Source: Bacteroidales bacterium (GTDB taxonomy: Bacteria > Bacteroidota > Bacteroidia > Bacteroidales > F082). Taken from it: a stretch of 64,000 bases of DNA. This document shows positions 1-8,505 of the stretch, one piece after another. The notes under the pieces were generated by a model. That model was given only the letters and a program-made list of their open reading frames with translations, ran no database searches and was not told where the DNA came from. Each line of letters begins with the position of its first letter. Positions within the stretch are counted from its first letter, which is position 1. The DNA is taken from contig JALNZU010000006.1 in NCBI GenBank assembly GCA_023229245.1, positions 1 to 64,000 of the forward strand, in the 5' to 3' direction. The position numbers and the translations under genes were made by a program.

Positions 1-19
1 TTCATAGCGCTTTTTATAG

Positions 20-66
20 AAAACCCCGATTTTGAGACATTATGCTCGTTTTCGGGGTTTTGTTTC
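20..66. terminator. Intrinsic terminator at window start
   Basis: An inverted repeat has arms AAAACCCCGA (20-29) and TCGGGGTTTT (52-61). An inner GAG/CTC pairing and a T-rich right flank follow. This has the form of a rho-independent terminator that could work in both directions. It presumably ends a gene lying before the window, and it sits only about 45 bases before the first codon of the DUF5686 reading frame. Confidence 0.75.
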
Positions 67-107
67 AGTAAAGATACAACTTATTTATCTATAAATCAAA
101 TATTTAA

Positions 108-1817
108 TCCTTTTCTGAAAGTGCCTATGTAAATCCCATAAGTAGCAGGAGCATAGAAAAATATCATTTTATACTTGAATCGGCTTTACCCGATCCAAAG
201 GGCGACACTGTATTTCATATTCGTTTTTATCCGCGTGAGGGTTTGCGGTTTAACGGGCTGAGGGGTGAGATGAAAATAAATGGTACAGATTGGGCTGTGC
301 AAACCGTAACCGCATCCACCGATCGTAACGAACAAGGGATCAAGACTCAGATACAGCAGATGTACGAACAGATTGAAGACCATTGGTTTCCCGTTCAGTT
401 AAAAACACGTGTATCAATTCGCAACAATATGCTGGAAAGGGCAACAATGACAGCTTATGGAGTAAGTTATCTGAAAGATATACGCATCAATCAGCCTATT
501 GACAACCGATTGTTTCGATCGGGAGGTTTAGAAGTTGATGAAGGCGCAGCTGAGAGAAATAGCAGCTTCTGGGCAGGCGAACGAACCGACAGCCTCTCAC
601 CACGTCTGCAAGCGACATATCGCTTTATGGACTCAATAGTGGATCAGACAGGACTTGATAAAATCTTATATAAGACGATGGCACTTATGCGTGGAAAACT
701 TCCCATAGGTCCTGTTGACCTGCAAATTGATGAGCTGATCCTTTTTAATGATTATGAAGGCTTCAAACCTAAATTGGATATACGTAGCAATCATCTGGTA
801 AGCAATCGGTTTGGCTTTGAAGCAGCAGTTGGATTTGCCACCCGGACCTCACTCTGGTCATATAGTGCAGGGGTTAAAGCAGGTATAGACAAGAGACAAA
901 ACCTTGTAGCAAATCTGCATTACTATAATGATTATCTGCCTACCGGACGAAGCAGCATACCTATATCCCAAACAGGGATATTTTCTCAAGAAGCTTTTCG
1001 GAATTATTTTATTAATCGCATGGATCATTATCAAGGCTGGGAGCTTAGAATACTTTGGCAGCCTCATCCTAACTGGCAATTTGGTGTAGGAGGAGCTGAT
1101 TGGACTATCAATCCAACAAGTGAAAACAGCGGGATACTGATGTGGAATCAATTATTTAACACTCATGAATTCAGGTTCACAGCCCGGTTTGCCAATGGCG
1201 AACGATGGCTTCGTCATCACTGGGAGAAGGTAGTAGTAGAAAATCCAACTTTGTTGATGACGGTCAGCCTAATACATAACAAGTTTCCAGGATCTCAGAC
1301 TCCATCAACCAACAAGATTGAATGGCAAGCCGAAAAGACCTGGTATTTTACTTCTACAGGCAGGCTGAATATCCGCTTGGAAGCAGCCCATTCGTGGGGT
1401 AGCCTGCCTTATCCGCTTTTGTTTAACCTTCCAGCTACTTATCGCCCTTTCAGTATCTTAGCTCCTTATAGCTTTGGTACGATGCGAACCAATGAGTTTA
1501 TGGCCGACAGCTATGTATCGGCTTATATAATGCATAATCTGGGAAAATTAATTTCGTCAAAAAGGAATTTTGCACCTGAGTTGTCGCTGCTGACCAATGC
1601 GAGCATAGGACAATTAAAATCTGAATACACCTATGAAGAGTTGGCACCTAAAGCAGCGGAAAAGGGATATATTGAAAGTGGTTTGGCAATTGGGAGTCTA
1701 ATAAAGACACCCTTGTTTAAGCTTGGAGTTGGAGCATTATACAGATATGGTCCCTACCGTATGGAAAAGACTTTCGACAATTTAGCTATGAAGTTAGTCA
1801 TAGAAACAACATTTTAA
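108..1817 (+). CDS. DUF5686-family outer-membrane protein, 5'-truncated or frameshifted (possible pseudogene)
   Basis: The protein resembles the middle and C-terminal part of DUF5686 proteins, Bacteroidota outer-membrane proteins with an N-terminal carboxypeptidase-regulatory-like domain and a C-terminal beta-barrel. The conserved stretch GDTVFHIRFYPREGLRFNG is followed by a long region of alternating aromatic strands ending KLVIETTF, a typical barrel terminus. Family-like sequence reaches back to about position 108 (NPISSRSIEKYHF), but that frame has no ATG and begins just after a TAA at 105-107. The first usable start is TTG at 243. The family usually has a few hundred more N-terminal residues, so the 5' end is missing. 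Adding one T near 111-116 would join this frame to an open frame upstream (see findings). Function is unknown. It converges on the DUF6787 gene with a 22-base gap. Confidence 0.75.
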   Translation, partial: SFSESAYVNPISSRSIEKYHFILESALPDPKGDTVFHIRFYPREGLRFNGLRGEMKINGTDWAVQTVTASTDRNEQGIKTQIQQMYEQIEDHWFPVQLKTRVSIRNNMLERATMTAYGVSYLKDIRINQPIDNRLFRSGGLEVDEGAAERNSSFWAGERTDSLSPRLQATYRFMDSIVDQTGLDKILYKTMALMRGKLPIGPVDLQIDELILFNDYEGFKPKLDIRSNHLVSNRFGFEAAVGFATRTSLWSYSAGVKAGIDKRQNLVANLHYYNDYLPTGRSSIPISQTGIFSQEAFRNYFINRMDHYQGWELRILWQPHPNWQFGVGGADWTINPTSENSGILMWNQLFNTHEFRFTARFANGERWLRHHWEKVVVENPTLLMTVSLIHNKFPGSQTPSTNKIEWQAEKTWYFTSTGRLNIRLEAAHSWGSLPYPLLFNLPATYRPFSILAPYSFGTMRTNEFMADSYVSAYIMHNLGKLISSKRNFAPELSLLTNASIGQLKSEYTYEELAPKAAEKGYIESGLAIGSLIKTPLFKLGVGALYRYGPYRMEKTFDNLAMKLVIETTF

Positions 1818-1839
1818 CGCTATATAAATACTATCCTTT

Positions 1840-2166
1840 TCACTCTGAACTTCGATTACGGAACAAACGGCCGATAGATCGTTTTTGAAAAGCCAGAAAA
1901 AAATGAAACTGCCCGAAAAGAAATGCAACTACTAACAGCAATATCTGATAAGCTGGAAAAGTGATGAAAATAAACAACAGTATTTTATAGCAAAAATGAA
2001 TATCGTGTGGGATGCCAAGCAGTGTTGTAACTACTTTTTTAACAAACACAGAAGCTGATCCGGTAACACTGAAAACAACAAGGATGAGAATGAGCTGAAG
2101 ATTGCTATCAATACCCCAGCGTCGCTTCAACTTGTCGAAGAAAGAAATTTTCTTTGAATGCACCAT
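1840..2166 (-). CDS. DUF6787 family small membrane protein
   Basis: This 108-residue protein has a basic N-terminus, two hydrophobic segments (about 24-50 and 62-88), and the family-like pattern KLKRRWGI, VFSVTGSAS, FPAYQILLLVVAFLFGQF, ending in a basic tail. It matches the small Bacteroidota family DUF6787, sometimes mislabelled as a diacylglyceryl transferase. No catalytic residues are evident, and its role in the inner membrane is unknown. The ATG is preceded by a -7 promoter box only four bases away, so the transcript may be leaderless. It is transcribed divergently from the AI-2E-family permease gene. Confidence 0.7.
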   Translation of the reverse strand: MVHSKKISFFDKLKRRWGIDSNLQLILILVVFSVTGSASVFVKKVVTTLLGIPHDIHFCYKILLFIFITFPAYQILLLVVAFLFGQFHFFLAFQKRSIGRLFRNRSSE

Positions 2167-2170
2167 GACG

Positions 2171-2198
2171 CAAATGTAAATCGAATTATCTTTACAAA
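2171..2198 (-). promoter_or_regulatory. Promoter of the DUF6787 gene
   Basis: On the minus strand TTTG (2198-2195) and TACATTTG (2178-2171) are separated by 16 bases, matching the Bacteroidota -33/-7 pattern TTTG...TAnnTTTG. Only four bases (CGTC) lie between the -7 box and the ATG at 2166, so the message probably starts at or next to the start codon. Confidence 0.55.
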
Positions 2199-2394
2199 GG
2201 TTTTTCTAACTTTGGCTAATCTTTTAGCACCGATAAAGAGGGAGTATAGCGTATGTGTATGTGCAACTGGCCTAAGATGAATACTATAAAAAGAATGAAA
2301 AAGTATAATAAATTCATTAGCAGTAAAGTAGCATACGAAATCACCTAAATATTTAAATTGCTTTACATCCGACTATCTACAAAATCTTACGCAA

Positions 2395-3477
2395 ATGCAA
2401 AAGAACTTATCAGGTTTTAAAACATTATTTACTCTTTTGGTAGCAGCTGTGCTTATCTGGTATTATTCCGACTTAGTGTATTTTATTGCTGTAGCTATAG
2501 TGTTATCAATAGTTATGCGTCCGGTCAAGCAACTATTTCAACGGGTTCAAATAAAAAATCTTCAAATTGGTAATACGTTGGCCTCTATTCTAAGCTTGTT
2601 GGTCATGTTAATGCTTATTGTAGGATTTTTTGCGTTTGTCGGTCCAATGATCGTAAACCAGGCAAGTTTGATCTCAACTATTGATACTGGCTTGGTAGGG
2701 GAGTACTTTCAGGCAGAGATTGACAGTTTGTTTGATTGGTTGTATGCATATAAGATTATTGATCCCGGGCAAGACTTAGGAGCTCTTATTGAAAAGCAGG
2801 TACAGGGATTAGTTGGATTAGCTAATTTCTCTTTTGTGTTTGGACGATTGATAAGCACAGCAAGCTCAATATTTATGGCAGTATTTATCGTTTTGTTTCT
2901 TAGCTTTTTCTTTATTAAAGAGCCTTGGCTTATCAAACGATTCATTCTTTTCTTTACTCCAAAAAAATTTGAAGCCAAGATAGAGCATATCATTACTACA
3001 TCGCGACATATGCTCACACGCTATTTTATTGGCCTGTTAGCCGAAATTACTGCGATGAGTATTCTCATTTCAGTGGGATTACAATTGATGGGAGTACACA
3101 ATGCCCTACTTATTGGCTTTTTGGGTGGGCTGATGAATATAATACCTTATCTGGGACCGCTGATAGGAGCTGCTATCGGTTTGTTTTTAGGAATAGTTTA
3201 TGTGCTTTCCATGCATATGTTCGATCAACTGATCTTTACTTTCTTCGCTATCATTGGAAGCTTTGTAGCAGCTAATCTGATTGATAACTTATTCCTGCAA
3301 CCGATTATTTATTCTAAAAGTGTGAAAGCTCATCCTGTCGAAATATTTTTGATTATCATTATGGCTGGTAAATTTGCCGGTATAGTAGGAATGATAGCTG
3401 CCATACCAGTTTATACTGTTGTTCGGATAGTAGTCAGACAATTTAGTCACAAAGAAATTAATTTACCTTTGCAATAA
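2395..3477 (+). CDS. AI-2E family transporter (PerM/YdiK-like permease)
   Basis: This 360-residue integral membrane protein has the AI-2E_transport/UPF0118 layout. Two N-terminal helices (about 8-42) are followed by a helix at 66-90 and a soluble region to about 140. Helices near 148-178 follow, then a dense C-terminal helical block containing LGGLMNIIPYLGPLIGA, a hallmark of the family. The C-terminus is short and basic. Members have been linked to AI-2 export, sodium/proton exchange or other efflux; the substrate cannot be read from sequence. Length is normal. It appears to be a single-gene unit 125 bases before the YtxH gene. Confidence 0.85.
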   Translation: MQKNLSGFKTLFTLLVAAVLIWYYSDLVYFIAVAIVLSIVMRPVKQLFQRVQIKNLQIGNTLASILSLLVMLMLIVGFFAFVGPMIVNQASLISTIDTGLVGEYFQAEIDSLFDWLYAYKIIDPGQDLGALIEKQVQGLVGLANFSFVFGRLISTASSIFMAVFIVLFLSFFFIKEPWLIKRFILFFTPKKFEAKIEHIITTSRHMLTRYFIGLLAEITAMSILISVGLQLMGVHNALLIGFLGGLMNIIPYLGPLIGAAIGLFLGIVYVLSMHMFDQLIFTFFAIIGSFVAANLIDNLFLQPIIYSKSVKAHPVEIFLIIIMAGKFAGIVGMIAAIPVYTVVRIVVRQFSHKEINLPLQ

Positions 3478-3602
3478 ATCAAACGGATGATAATACCCTA
3501 TACTCAATTGCTTTGGCTTTTAAAGTGTTGATATATAATATGTATTTCTTGAAGCAATCAGTTGATTTATTTTGTTATTTGACGTAAAAAACTCCTTTAA
3601 TT

Positions 3603-3800
3603 ATGGATAAGAAATTTATTTTTGGTTTGTTGGCAGGATTTGCTGCCGGTGCATTGGCAGCCACTTTTATCAAGCCCGAAGAGCAGCAAAAGCTGTTAAA
3701 AAAACTGGAAGACGTTACACAAGGATTGTGCAATGAGGTAGCCGGGCGTCTTGAAGTCTTGAAAAAGCGCTTAGAAAGCGATCAACATGATGAGTCTTAA
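3603..3800 (+). CDS. YtxH-like small membrane-anchored protein
   Basis: The 65-residue protein has a glycine- and alanine-rich N-terminal hydrophobic helix (GLLAGFAAGALAATFI, residues 8-23) and a charged, probably helical tail. This is the usual form of short YtxH/gas-vesicle GvpP-like proteins. It lies 11 bases before the holin-like gene and is probably co-transcribed with it. YtxH proteins are often associated with envelope stress; any role here is inference. The frame, start codon and tight spacing support a real gene. Confidence 0.65.
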   Translation: MDKKFIFGLLAGFAAGALAATFIKPEEQQKLLKKLEDVTQGLCNEVAGRLEVLKKRLESDQHDES

Positions 3801-3811
3801 TCTTTTACCTC

Positions 3812-4432
3812 ATGGCAAAATTCATACAACCCATACACGGGATCGGTACCGAAATAAAAAAGTACATCAATCTGCGCTTAGCTTATTTGAGCATGCAGCT
3901 AAGCCATAGGATCAGTGGCTTGTTGTCGTCAGTCATCACAACTTTGATATTGCTGTTTTTAGTTGCTGTGGTTGTGTTGATGCTCTCGTTTGCCTTTGTG
4001 TTTTGGTATGGCGCCAAGGTAGGAACTTATTATCATGGGTTTCTGATTGTCAGTTTAGTATATGTTCTAGTAGGATTACTGATCTATTCCAACAGGCGTA
4101 AGTTATTTATTGAACCTATGATTCGACGGTTTAATCAACAGATTATGATTGAGTTCGATTCTGATCTGTTGGCAGGTATGGCGGATCTGCCATCATCGGA
4201 TATGCAATTAGAGGTCTTGAAACGTCAGATTGAGCTGAGTGAGCAAACCATAGAAAGTTCATTAGATGCTTTTGCTCAAAAGCTGCATCCGGCTAACTTG
4301 ATAAAAGAACTGTTGGGTAGCCGCTTTACTGGTCAGGCTCTCACTATAAGTTTGTTAGAGCTTTTGATCAAGAGATTGCGAAGAAGCAAAAAAAGTTCTT
4401 CGGACGATGATCTGTCTGCTTCAGACAGTTAA
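3812..4432 (+). CDS. Phage holin family (Holin-X/DUF1469-like) membrane protein
   Basis: The 206-residue protein has an amphipathic N-terminus (about 1-35) and two strong transmembrane helices (about 40-68 and 74-96) joined by a short loop. A cytoplasmic region with a long charged helix (about 130-165) and a serine/aspartate-rich tail follow. This matches the Holin_X/DUF1469 family, which despite its name is chromosomal and not phage-derived in most bacteria. It is preceded by a YtxH-like gene; such YtxH plus holin-like pairs are common in Bacteroidota. Its 3' end overlaps the convergent frr gene by 12 bases. No lytic gene lies nearby, so I do not read it as prophage. Confidence 0.7.
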   Translation: MAKFIQPIHGIGTEIKKYINLRLAYLSMQLSHRISGLLSSVITTLILLFLVAVVVLMLSFAFVFWYGAKVGTYYHGFLIVSLVYVLVGLLIYSNRRKLFIEPMIRRFNQQIMIEFDSDLLAGMADLPSSDMQLEVLKRQIELSEQTIESSLDAFAQKLHPANLIKELLGSRFTGQALTISLLELLIKRLRRSKKSSSDDDLSASDS

Positions 4433-4984
4433 AATATCCTTTTCTTTGAGCTCCAGCAGATGATCTACTTTCTTGATATATTCATCTGTCAGCTGTTGAA
4501 TCTTTTCCATCACCCGTTTCATCTCATCTTCGGGTGCGCCATCTTTTTCAAGTTGTTTTACTTCTTCGTTAGCCTGTCGTCTGACGTTGCGGATACCTAC
4601 TTTCGTATCTTCCGATTCGGATTTAGCCCGTTTTACTAAGTCGCGGCGGCGTTCTTCGCTTAATGGAGGCACTTGAATACGAAGGATATCTCCATCGTTG
4701 GCAGGATTGAAACCTAAATTAGCGTTGCGGATCGCTTTATCTAAATTATTGATAGAACTCTTGTCGAAAGGCTGTACAATCAGTTGCCGGGGATCGGGAG
4801 CATGTATGGTTGCTGTTTGCTCCAAAGGAACTAAAGCGCCATAGTACTCTACCAATACTCCAGATAGCATGATAGGATTAGCTTTGCCAGCCCTGATCTT
4901 TTGATATTCACGCTCAAGATGTTCCAACGATTTTTCCATACCTTCAGCAGCTGTCTCCAGAATAAATTGGGATTCTTCGGTCAT
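4421..4984 (-). CDS. frr: Ribosome recycling factor
   Basis: The 187-residue protein matches RRF over its full length (about 185 in the family). It has an N-terminal helix with SLEHLEREYQKIRAGKANP, the beta domain VEYYGALVPLEQTATIHAPDPRQL, and the C-terminal three-helix bundle with RRDLVKRAK and IRNVRRQANEEVK. With EF-G it splits post-termination 70S ribosomes. The gene follows pyrH on the minus strand but is separated from it by 159 bases holding a hairpin and a separate -7 box, so it is probably a separate transcript. The end overlaps the convergent holin-like gene. Confidence 0.97.
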   Translation of the reverse strand: MTEESQFILETAAEGMEKSLEHLEREYQKIRAGKANPIMLSGVLVEYYGALVPLEQTATIHAPDPRQLIVQPFDKSSINNLDKAIRNANLGFNPANDGDILRIQVPPLSEERRRDLVKRAKSESEDTKVGIRNVRRQANEEVKQLEKDGAPEDEMKRVMEKIQQLTDEYIKKVDHLLELKEKDILTV

Positions 4985-5011
4985 CGTATTTACTTATTTG
5001 GGTTCCGCTGA

Positions 5012-5019
5012 CAAATATA
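5012..5019 (-). promoter_or_regulatory. -7 promoter box of frr
   Basis: TATATTTG on the minus strand matches TAnnTTTG and ends 27 bases before the frr ATG. No clear TTTG -33 element is visible at the usual spacing. Confidence 0.5.
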
Positions 5020-5040
5020 GAGCTTTCTAACTGTTTTTTA

Positions 5041-5082
5041 AAAAAAATCTTATTGAAAAGCACGAAGCAACTTGCTTCATGC
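5041..5082 (-). terminator. Candidate terminator after pyrH
   Basis: A hairpin with ten-base arms, one mismatch and a three-base loop occupies 5060-5082. On the minus strand it is followed by a T-rich stretch (CTTTTCAA, then eight T). It lies between pyrH and frr and would separate them into two transcripts. Confidence 0.5.
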
Positions 5083-5143
5083 TAGTTCATAAAAATCTAT
5101 ATTCTGATTCCCGGTTCTTTCTCTATTAGCTTGCCTCACTGTA

Positions 5144-5851
5144 TCAATGTGATACGGTCGTTCCTATTGCTTCACCTTGTATGACCTTGAGCAAATTCCC
5201 TTTTTTGTTCATATCGAACACTATTATAGGCATATTGTTTTCACTGCAAAGGGTGAATGCGGTCAGATCCATTACTTTAAGTTTTTCGTTATATGCCTGT
5301 TCAAAGCTCAGATGTGTGTATTTGACTGCTTGCGGGTCTTTTTCCGGATCAGCTGAATATATTCCATCAACTCGGGTACCTTTCAATATCGCATCAGCTT
5401 GTATCTCAACGGCCCGTAGTGCAGCGGCGCTATCAGTAGTGAAGAATGGGTTTCCTGTACCACCGGATATAATGACTATATGCCTTTGTTCGAGTAGCTC
5501 CACAGCTTTAGAACCCGACATGGATTCGGCAATACGGTCAATATATAAGCCGGATAACAAGCTAACTTTCATGTCAGCCTTTTGTAGGGTTGATTGTAGA
5601 GCCAGACTGTTGATAGTTGTTGCCAACATCCCCATATAATCACCTTGAACACGATCCATCCCTTGCTGGAGGCCTTGTAATCCTCTGAAAATATTACCCC
5701 CTCCTATAACTATGGCAAGCTGGGCTCCTGCATAAAAAGCTTCTATCACTTCATCGGCATATTGTTTAAGCCGTTGCGGATCAATACCATAGTGCTGTGA
5801 ACCCATAAGAGCCTCACCACTAAGCTTTAAAACGATGCGTTGATATTTCAT
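5144..5851 (-). CDS. pyrH: UMP kinase
   Basis: This 235-residue amino-acid-kinase-fold enzyme phosphorylates UMP to UDP for pyrimidine nucleotide synthesis. Visible family motifs are KLSGEALMG near the N-terminus, the glycine loop IGGGNIFRG (about 49-57), MLATTINSLALQ, the phosphate-binding SGGTGNPFFTTDSAAALRA, and the C-terminal DLTAFTLCSENNMPIIVFDMN. Length is typical for bacterial hexameric PyrH. It begins only nine bases after the patatin-like gene, so it is probably transcribed with it. This differs from the common rpsB-tsf-pyrH-frr order. Confidence 0.97.
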   Translation of the reverse strand: MKYQRIVLKLSGEALMGSQHYGIDPQRLKQYADEVIEAFYAGAQLAIVIGGGNIFRGLQGLQQGMDRVQGDYMGMLATTINSLALQSTLQKADMKVSLLSGLYIDRIAESMSGSKAVELLEQRHIVIISGGTGNPFFTTDSAAALRAVEIQADAILKGTRVDGIYSADPEKDPQAVKYTHLSFEQAYNEKLKVMDLTAFTLCSENNMPIIVFDMNKKGNLLKVIQGEAIGTTVSH

Positions 5852-5860
5852 AAAATTATT

Positions 5861-8071
5861 TTAAAACCAATAACCAATATTAAAGAAACTTGAAATCCCT
5901 TTGTTGATATTACATCCCATAATACTTATTTCAAAAGGACCTATTACACTTTCATAACCTAAAGATATTCCATAACCCGAGATCAGTTGTGGGTTGGTAA
6001 GAAAAGTATTCCAGGTGGAAGATATTACACCAAAGTCTAATTTAAAAGTGGCGTAAAGATCGGGAAGAAAATTATATTGCCATGCAAAATGCGTAATCGT
6101 TGTGTGTAATCCGGTCAATTCGATGAATCGAAGCCCTGTAAAAGGCAGGAACGAATCTAAATATGTGATATTCGACTGGCCTCCAACGATGAATCTGTGC
6201 TGCATTGATGCAAGACGGTCTTTCAGTGTGAAACCGGCTGTGATACCAGTTTTCAAAACATGGTGGCTGATCACAGGAAACAATTTATGATACTTCAATT
6301 GCATGACTATCACATTCTTGTTCAATTCATCTGCTAAAGACTTGTTGATGTTATGAATATATTTTGCCGACAGACTGACCAGTGAGCCATTGGTAGGGAA
6401 TTGGGTTTTGTTGTAAGTGTCAAAATAAAAGTTTAGATAAGGGATAAGGTTAGTGTTAAAGCCTTCCGGCAGATCGATCGAAAAATTACTGGTAACAGCT
6501 GTGCTTTCAAAGCTGATCCCTGTTTTTATTCCTAAGGAATTATGAAATGACCATTGAAAGAATGGACTAAACTTATATCTCAACAGATTGAACACATCAA
6601 TTATTTTGTTTTGATGATATTGATTCATGCGTAGGTTAAAAGATTCTACCTCAAGCCCGTAGCCTATGTTGGAGCCTCTGCCCACTAAATACTGCCCGCG
6701 AAGCATTGGGTTTTCACCAAGATTTAGAGCTACAGAAAGTTTTGAGTCTTTACTACCTAAATTTTTTAATGAACCGTAAAGAAACAATGAGGCTCTGTAG
6801 TCGCTATCGTAATGTGGGCCAACGGCTAATAAACCTGAGCTGGCTTCTTGTACGTTGAATACGATTCCTTGTTGATTATTCAATGAGCTGATATAAAAGT
6901 CAATTGACTCGAAAAAGCCACTGCCATAGGCACGTTTCAGGTTTTCTGATAAGATAGAAGGCTTCATCCATTTATTAGGTCTGACTTCCAATAAACCGTC
7001 CATGAATTCAACTGATACCTTCTGCAAGCCGTTATATTGAACGAAATGTAAATAGATAGAGTCAAGAGGTTGGGTATTTAGATTTCTTGGTTCTACTTTG
7101 CCAAAAGCATCCAATGAATCGGCCAATTGTTTCAATTGTGGCAAGACTTTTCTGGCTGCCTGCTCACCTATTTTCATCAATGCTTCGTAGCCGTCAAAGC
7201 TCATCATGCTGTATGCTTCTAACTCGGGTTTGATATAAATATCTGTTAGTTTGATACCCAATTCGTTGCTGCTAAGCCTGTAAAAACTGCTGACCTGATC
7301 TAAAATAGCCGGCATGCTGGTAAGCTCTTTGGGCGAATAAAGCCCACTCTGCACGTCCACACCTATAATAATATCTGCTCCGGCAGCTTTTACCTCAGCA
7401 ACCGGGTAATTATTTACTACACCTCCATCTACCAATACCTGATCGTTAATCACTGTAGGAGTGAAGTAGCCTGGGATTGACATGCTTGCACGTACAGCTT
7501 GATGAAGGGAACCGCTTTGAATGACAATATTATTACCGGTAGACAAATCAGTGGCTATGCACAAAAATGGAATAGGCAGTTTGGTAAAATCAGTAATCAT
7601 ATAGGCCGGACTAAGGTATTTGGCTAATAATATATTTACTAACTGACCGCTGTGCAGCCCTAACCTGACTTTAAGCTTACGCTCTATAATTGGAAAAGTA
7701 ACTATGAAACGGTCGTAATATTGTTTATCTTCTACGGGGACATATTTTCTGGGAATTTTGTCGTTTATGATTGCATCCCAATCTTGTCTTTGTATAATAG
7801 CAGCTATGCTGTCGGGGCGGTATCCCAACGCATATAAGCTGCCTACTATGCTACCCATGCTGGTGCCTCCAATATAATCGAACTGAAGTCCGGCTTCTTC
7901 AAATACTTTAATAGCCCCTATATGCGCAAATCCTTTAGCTCCACCACCGCTTAAAACCAATCCTAAGCTCGGTCGGGTGTTTTGCCTAAACGATTGTGCC
8001 GAAGCCTCAAAAAGGAAAAATCCTGTTAAGACAACAAAAACACATGCTCGTAATTTCGTCTTCCTGCTCAT
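5861..8071 (-). CDS. Patatin-like phospholipase with C-terminal outer-membrane barrel (PlpD-like)
   Basis: The 736-residue protein has a signal peptide (1-26, ending ASA). A patatin domain (about 35-235) follows, with oxyanion loop GGGAKG (42-47), nucleophile elbow GTSMG (Ser71) and DGG (Asp215), giving a complete Ser-Asp dyad. After a linker with a POTRA-like segment (about 330-400) comes a long beta-barrel region (about 410-736) of the surface-antigen/Omp85 type, ending NIGYWF with a terminal phenylalanine. Known relatives (PlpD, type Vd) carry a lipolytic domain on a 16-strand barrel. Its 5' end overlaps the upstream lipoprotein gene in an ATGA arrangement, so the two are translationally coupled. 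Activity is inferred from motifs. Confidence 0.9.
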   Translation of the reverse strand: MSRKTKLRACVFVVLTGFFLFEASAQSFRQNTRPSLGLVLSGGGAKGFAHIGAIKVFEEAGLQFDYIGGTSMGSIVGSLYALGYRPDSIAAIIQRQDWDAIINDKIPRKYVPVEDKQYYDRFIVTFPIIERKLKVRLGLHSGQLVNILLAKYLSPAYMITDFTKLPIPFLCIATDLSTGNNIVIQSGSLHQAVRASMSIPGYFTPTVINDQVLVDGGVVNNYPVAEVKAAGADIIIGVDVQSGLYSPKELTSMPAILDQVSSFYRLSSNELGIKLTDIYIKPELEAYSMMSFDGYEALMKIGEQAARKVLPQLKQLADSLDAFGKVEPRNLNTQPLDSIYLHFVQYNGLQKVSVEFMDGLLEVRPNKWMKPSILSENLKRAYGSGFFESIDFYISSLNNQQGIVFNVQEASSGLLAVGPHYDSDYRASLFLYGSLKNLGSKDSKLSVALNLGENPMLRGQYLVGRGSNIGYGLEVESFNLRMNQYHQNKIIDVFNLLRYKFSPFFQWSFHNSLGIKTGISFESTAVTSNFSIDLPEGFNTNLIPYLNFYFDTYNKTQFPTNGSLVSLSAKYIHNINKSLADELNKNVIVMQLKYHKLFPVISHHVLKTGITAGFTLKDRLASMQHRFIVGGQSNITYLDSFLPFTGLRFIELTGLHTTITHFAWQYNFLPDLYATFKLDFGVISSTWNTFLTNPQLISGYGISLGYESVIGPFEISIMGCNINKGISSFFNIGYWF

Positions 8072-8505
8072 GGCTCAACTATGACCTGCTTACTGCTGCT
8101 ATGCCACAGACTGTCAGGTAATTTTTTAAAACCAACCAAATAATTAATGGGATCAAATACAAAGGTTGATGATACAACAATCTGATAGTGATATCCTCCG
8201 TGTGCAAAAAGTGTATCTGCCCCTTCAATGATGCGATCGCTGCTATAGTCCATTAACTGAAGCATATAGCTTGGATCACCTAACTTTTCAATAAACCAAA
8301 CCGAAGTATCGGGAAAAATAATATCAGCCGTTTTGCTACCTATAGATTGAAAACTAAATAAAACTGCAAAAATATTTGGTGGGTTTTCAATAAGCTTATC
8401 ATAAGAGAAGAGCGGACGATTCTGCTCTTCCACCTCTATCTTACGGCAAGATATCAAATAGATCAGTATGAGTATGATCAATCTAAAAATCGTCTTAGTA
8501 TCCAT
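8068..8505 (-). CDS. Putative lipoprotein of unknown function
   Basis: The 145-residue protein begins with a short basic N-terminus, a hydrophobic stretch and a lipobox ending LISC with Cys20, so it should be lipidated. The mature part is about 125 residues, rich in aromatic and beta-prone segments, with no motif I recognise. It overlaps the patatin-like gene by four bases and is the first gene of that operon. This suggests an accessory envelope role with it, which is inference. Confidence 0.7.
   Translation of the reverse strand: MDTKTIFRLIILILIYLISCRKIEVEEQNRPLFSYDKLIENPPNIFAVLFSFQSIGSKTADIIFPDTSVWFIEKLGDPSYMLQLMDYSSDRIIEGADTLFAHGGYHYQIVVSSTFVFDPINYLVGFKKLPDSLWHSSSKQVIVEP

Noticed and set aside
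2277..2348. 23-residue basic mini-ORF between DUF6787 and the AI-2E permease
   Set aside because: Begins ATG but shows no conserved pattern or promoter; likely chance in AT-rich spacer.
3812..4432. Prophage or lysis module suggested by a holin-like gene
   Set aside because: No endolysin, integrase, structural gene or att-like repeat around; Holin_X proteins are commonly chromosomal.
5181..5639. 152-codon open frame on the plus strand within pyrH
   Set aside because: Antisense shadow of pyrH without homology or start signal.
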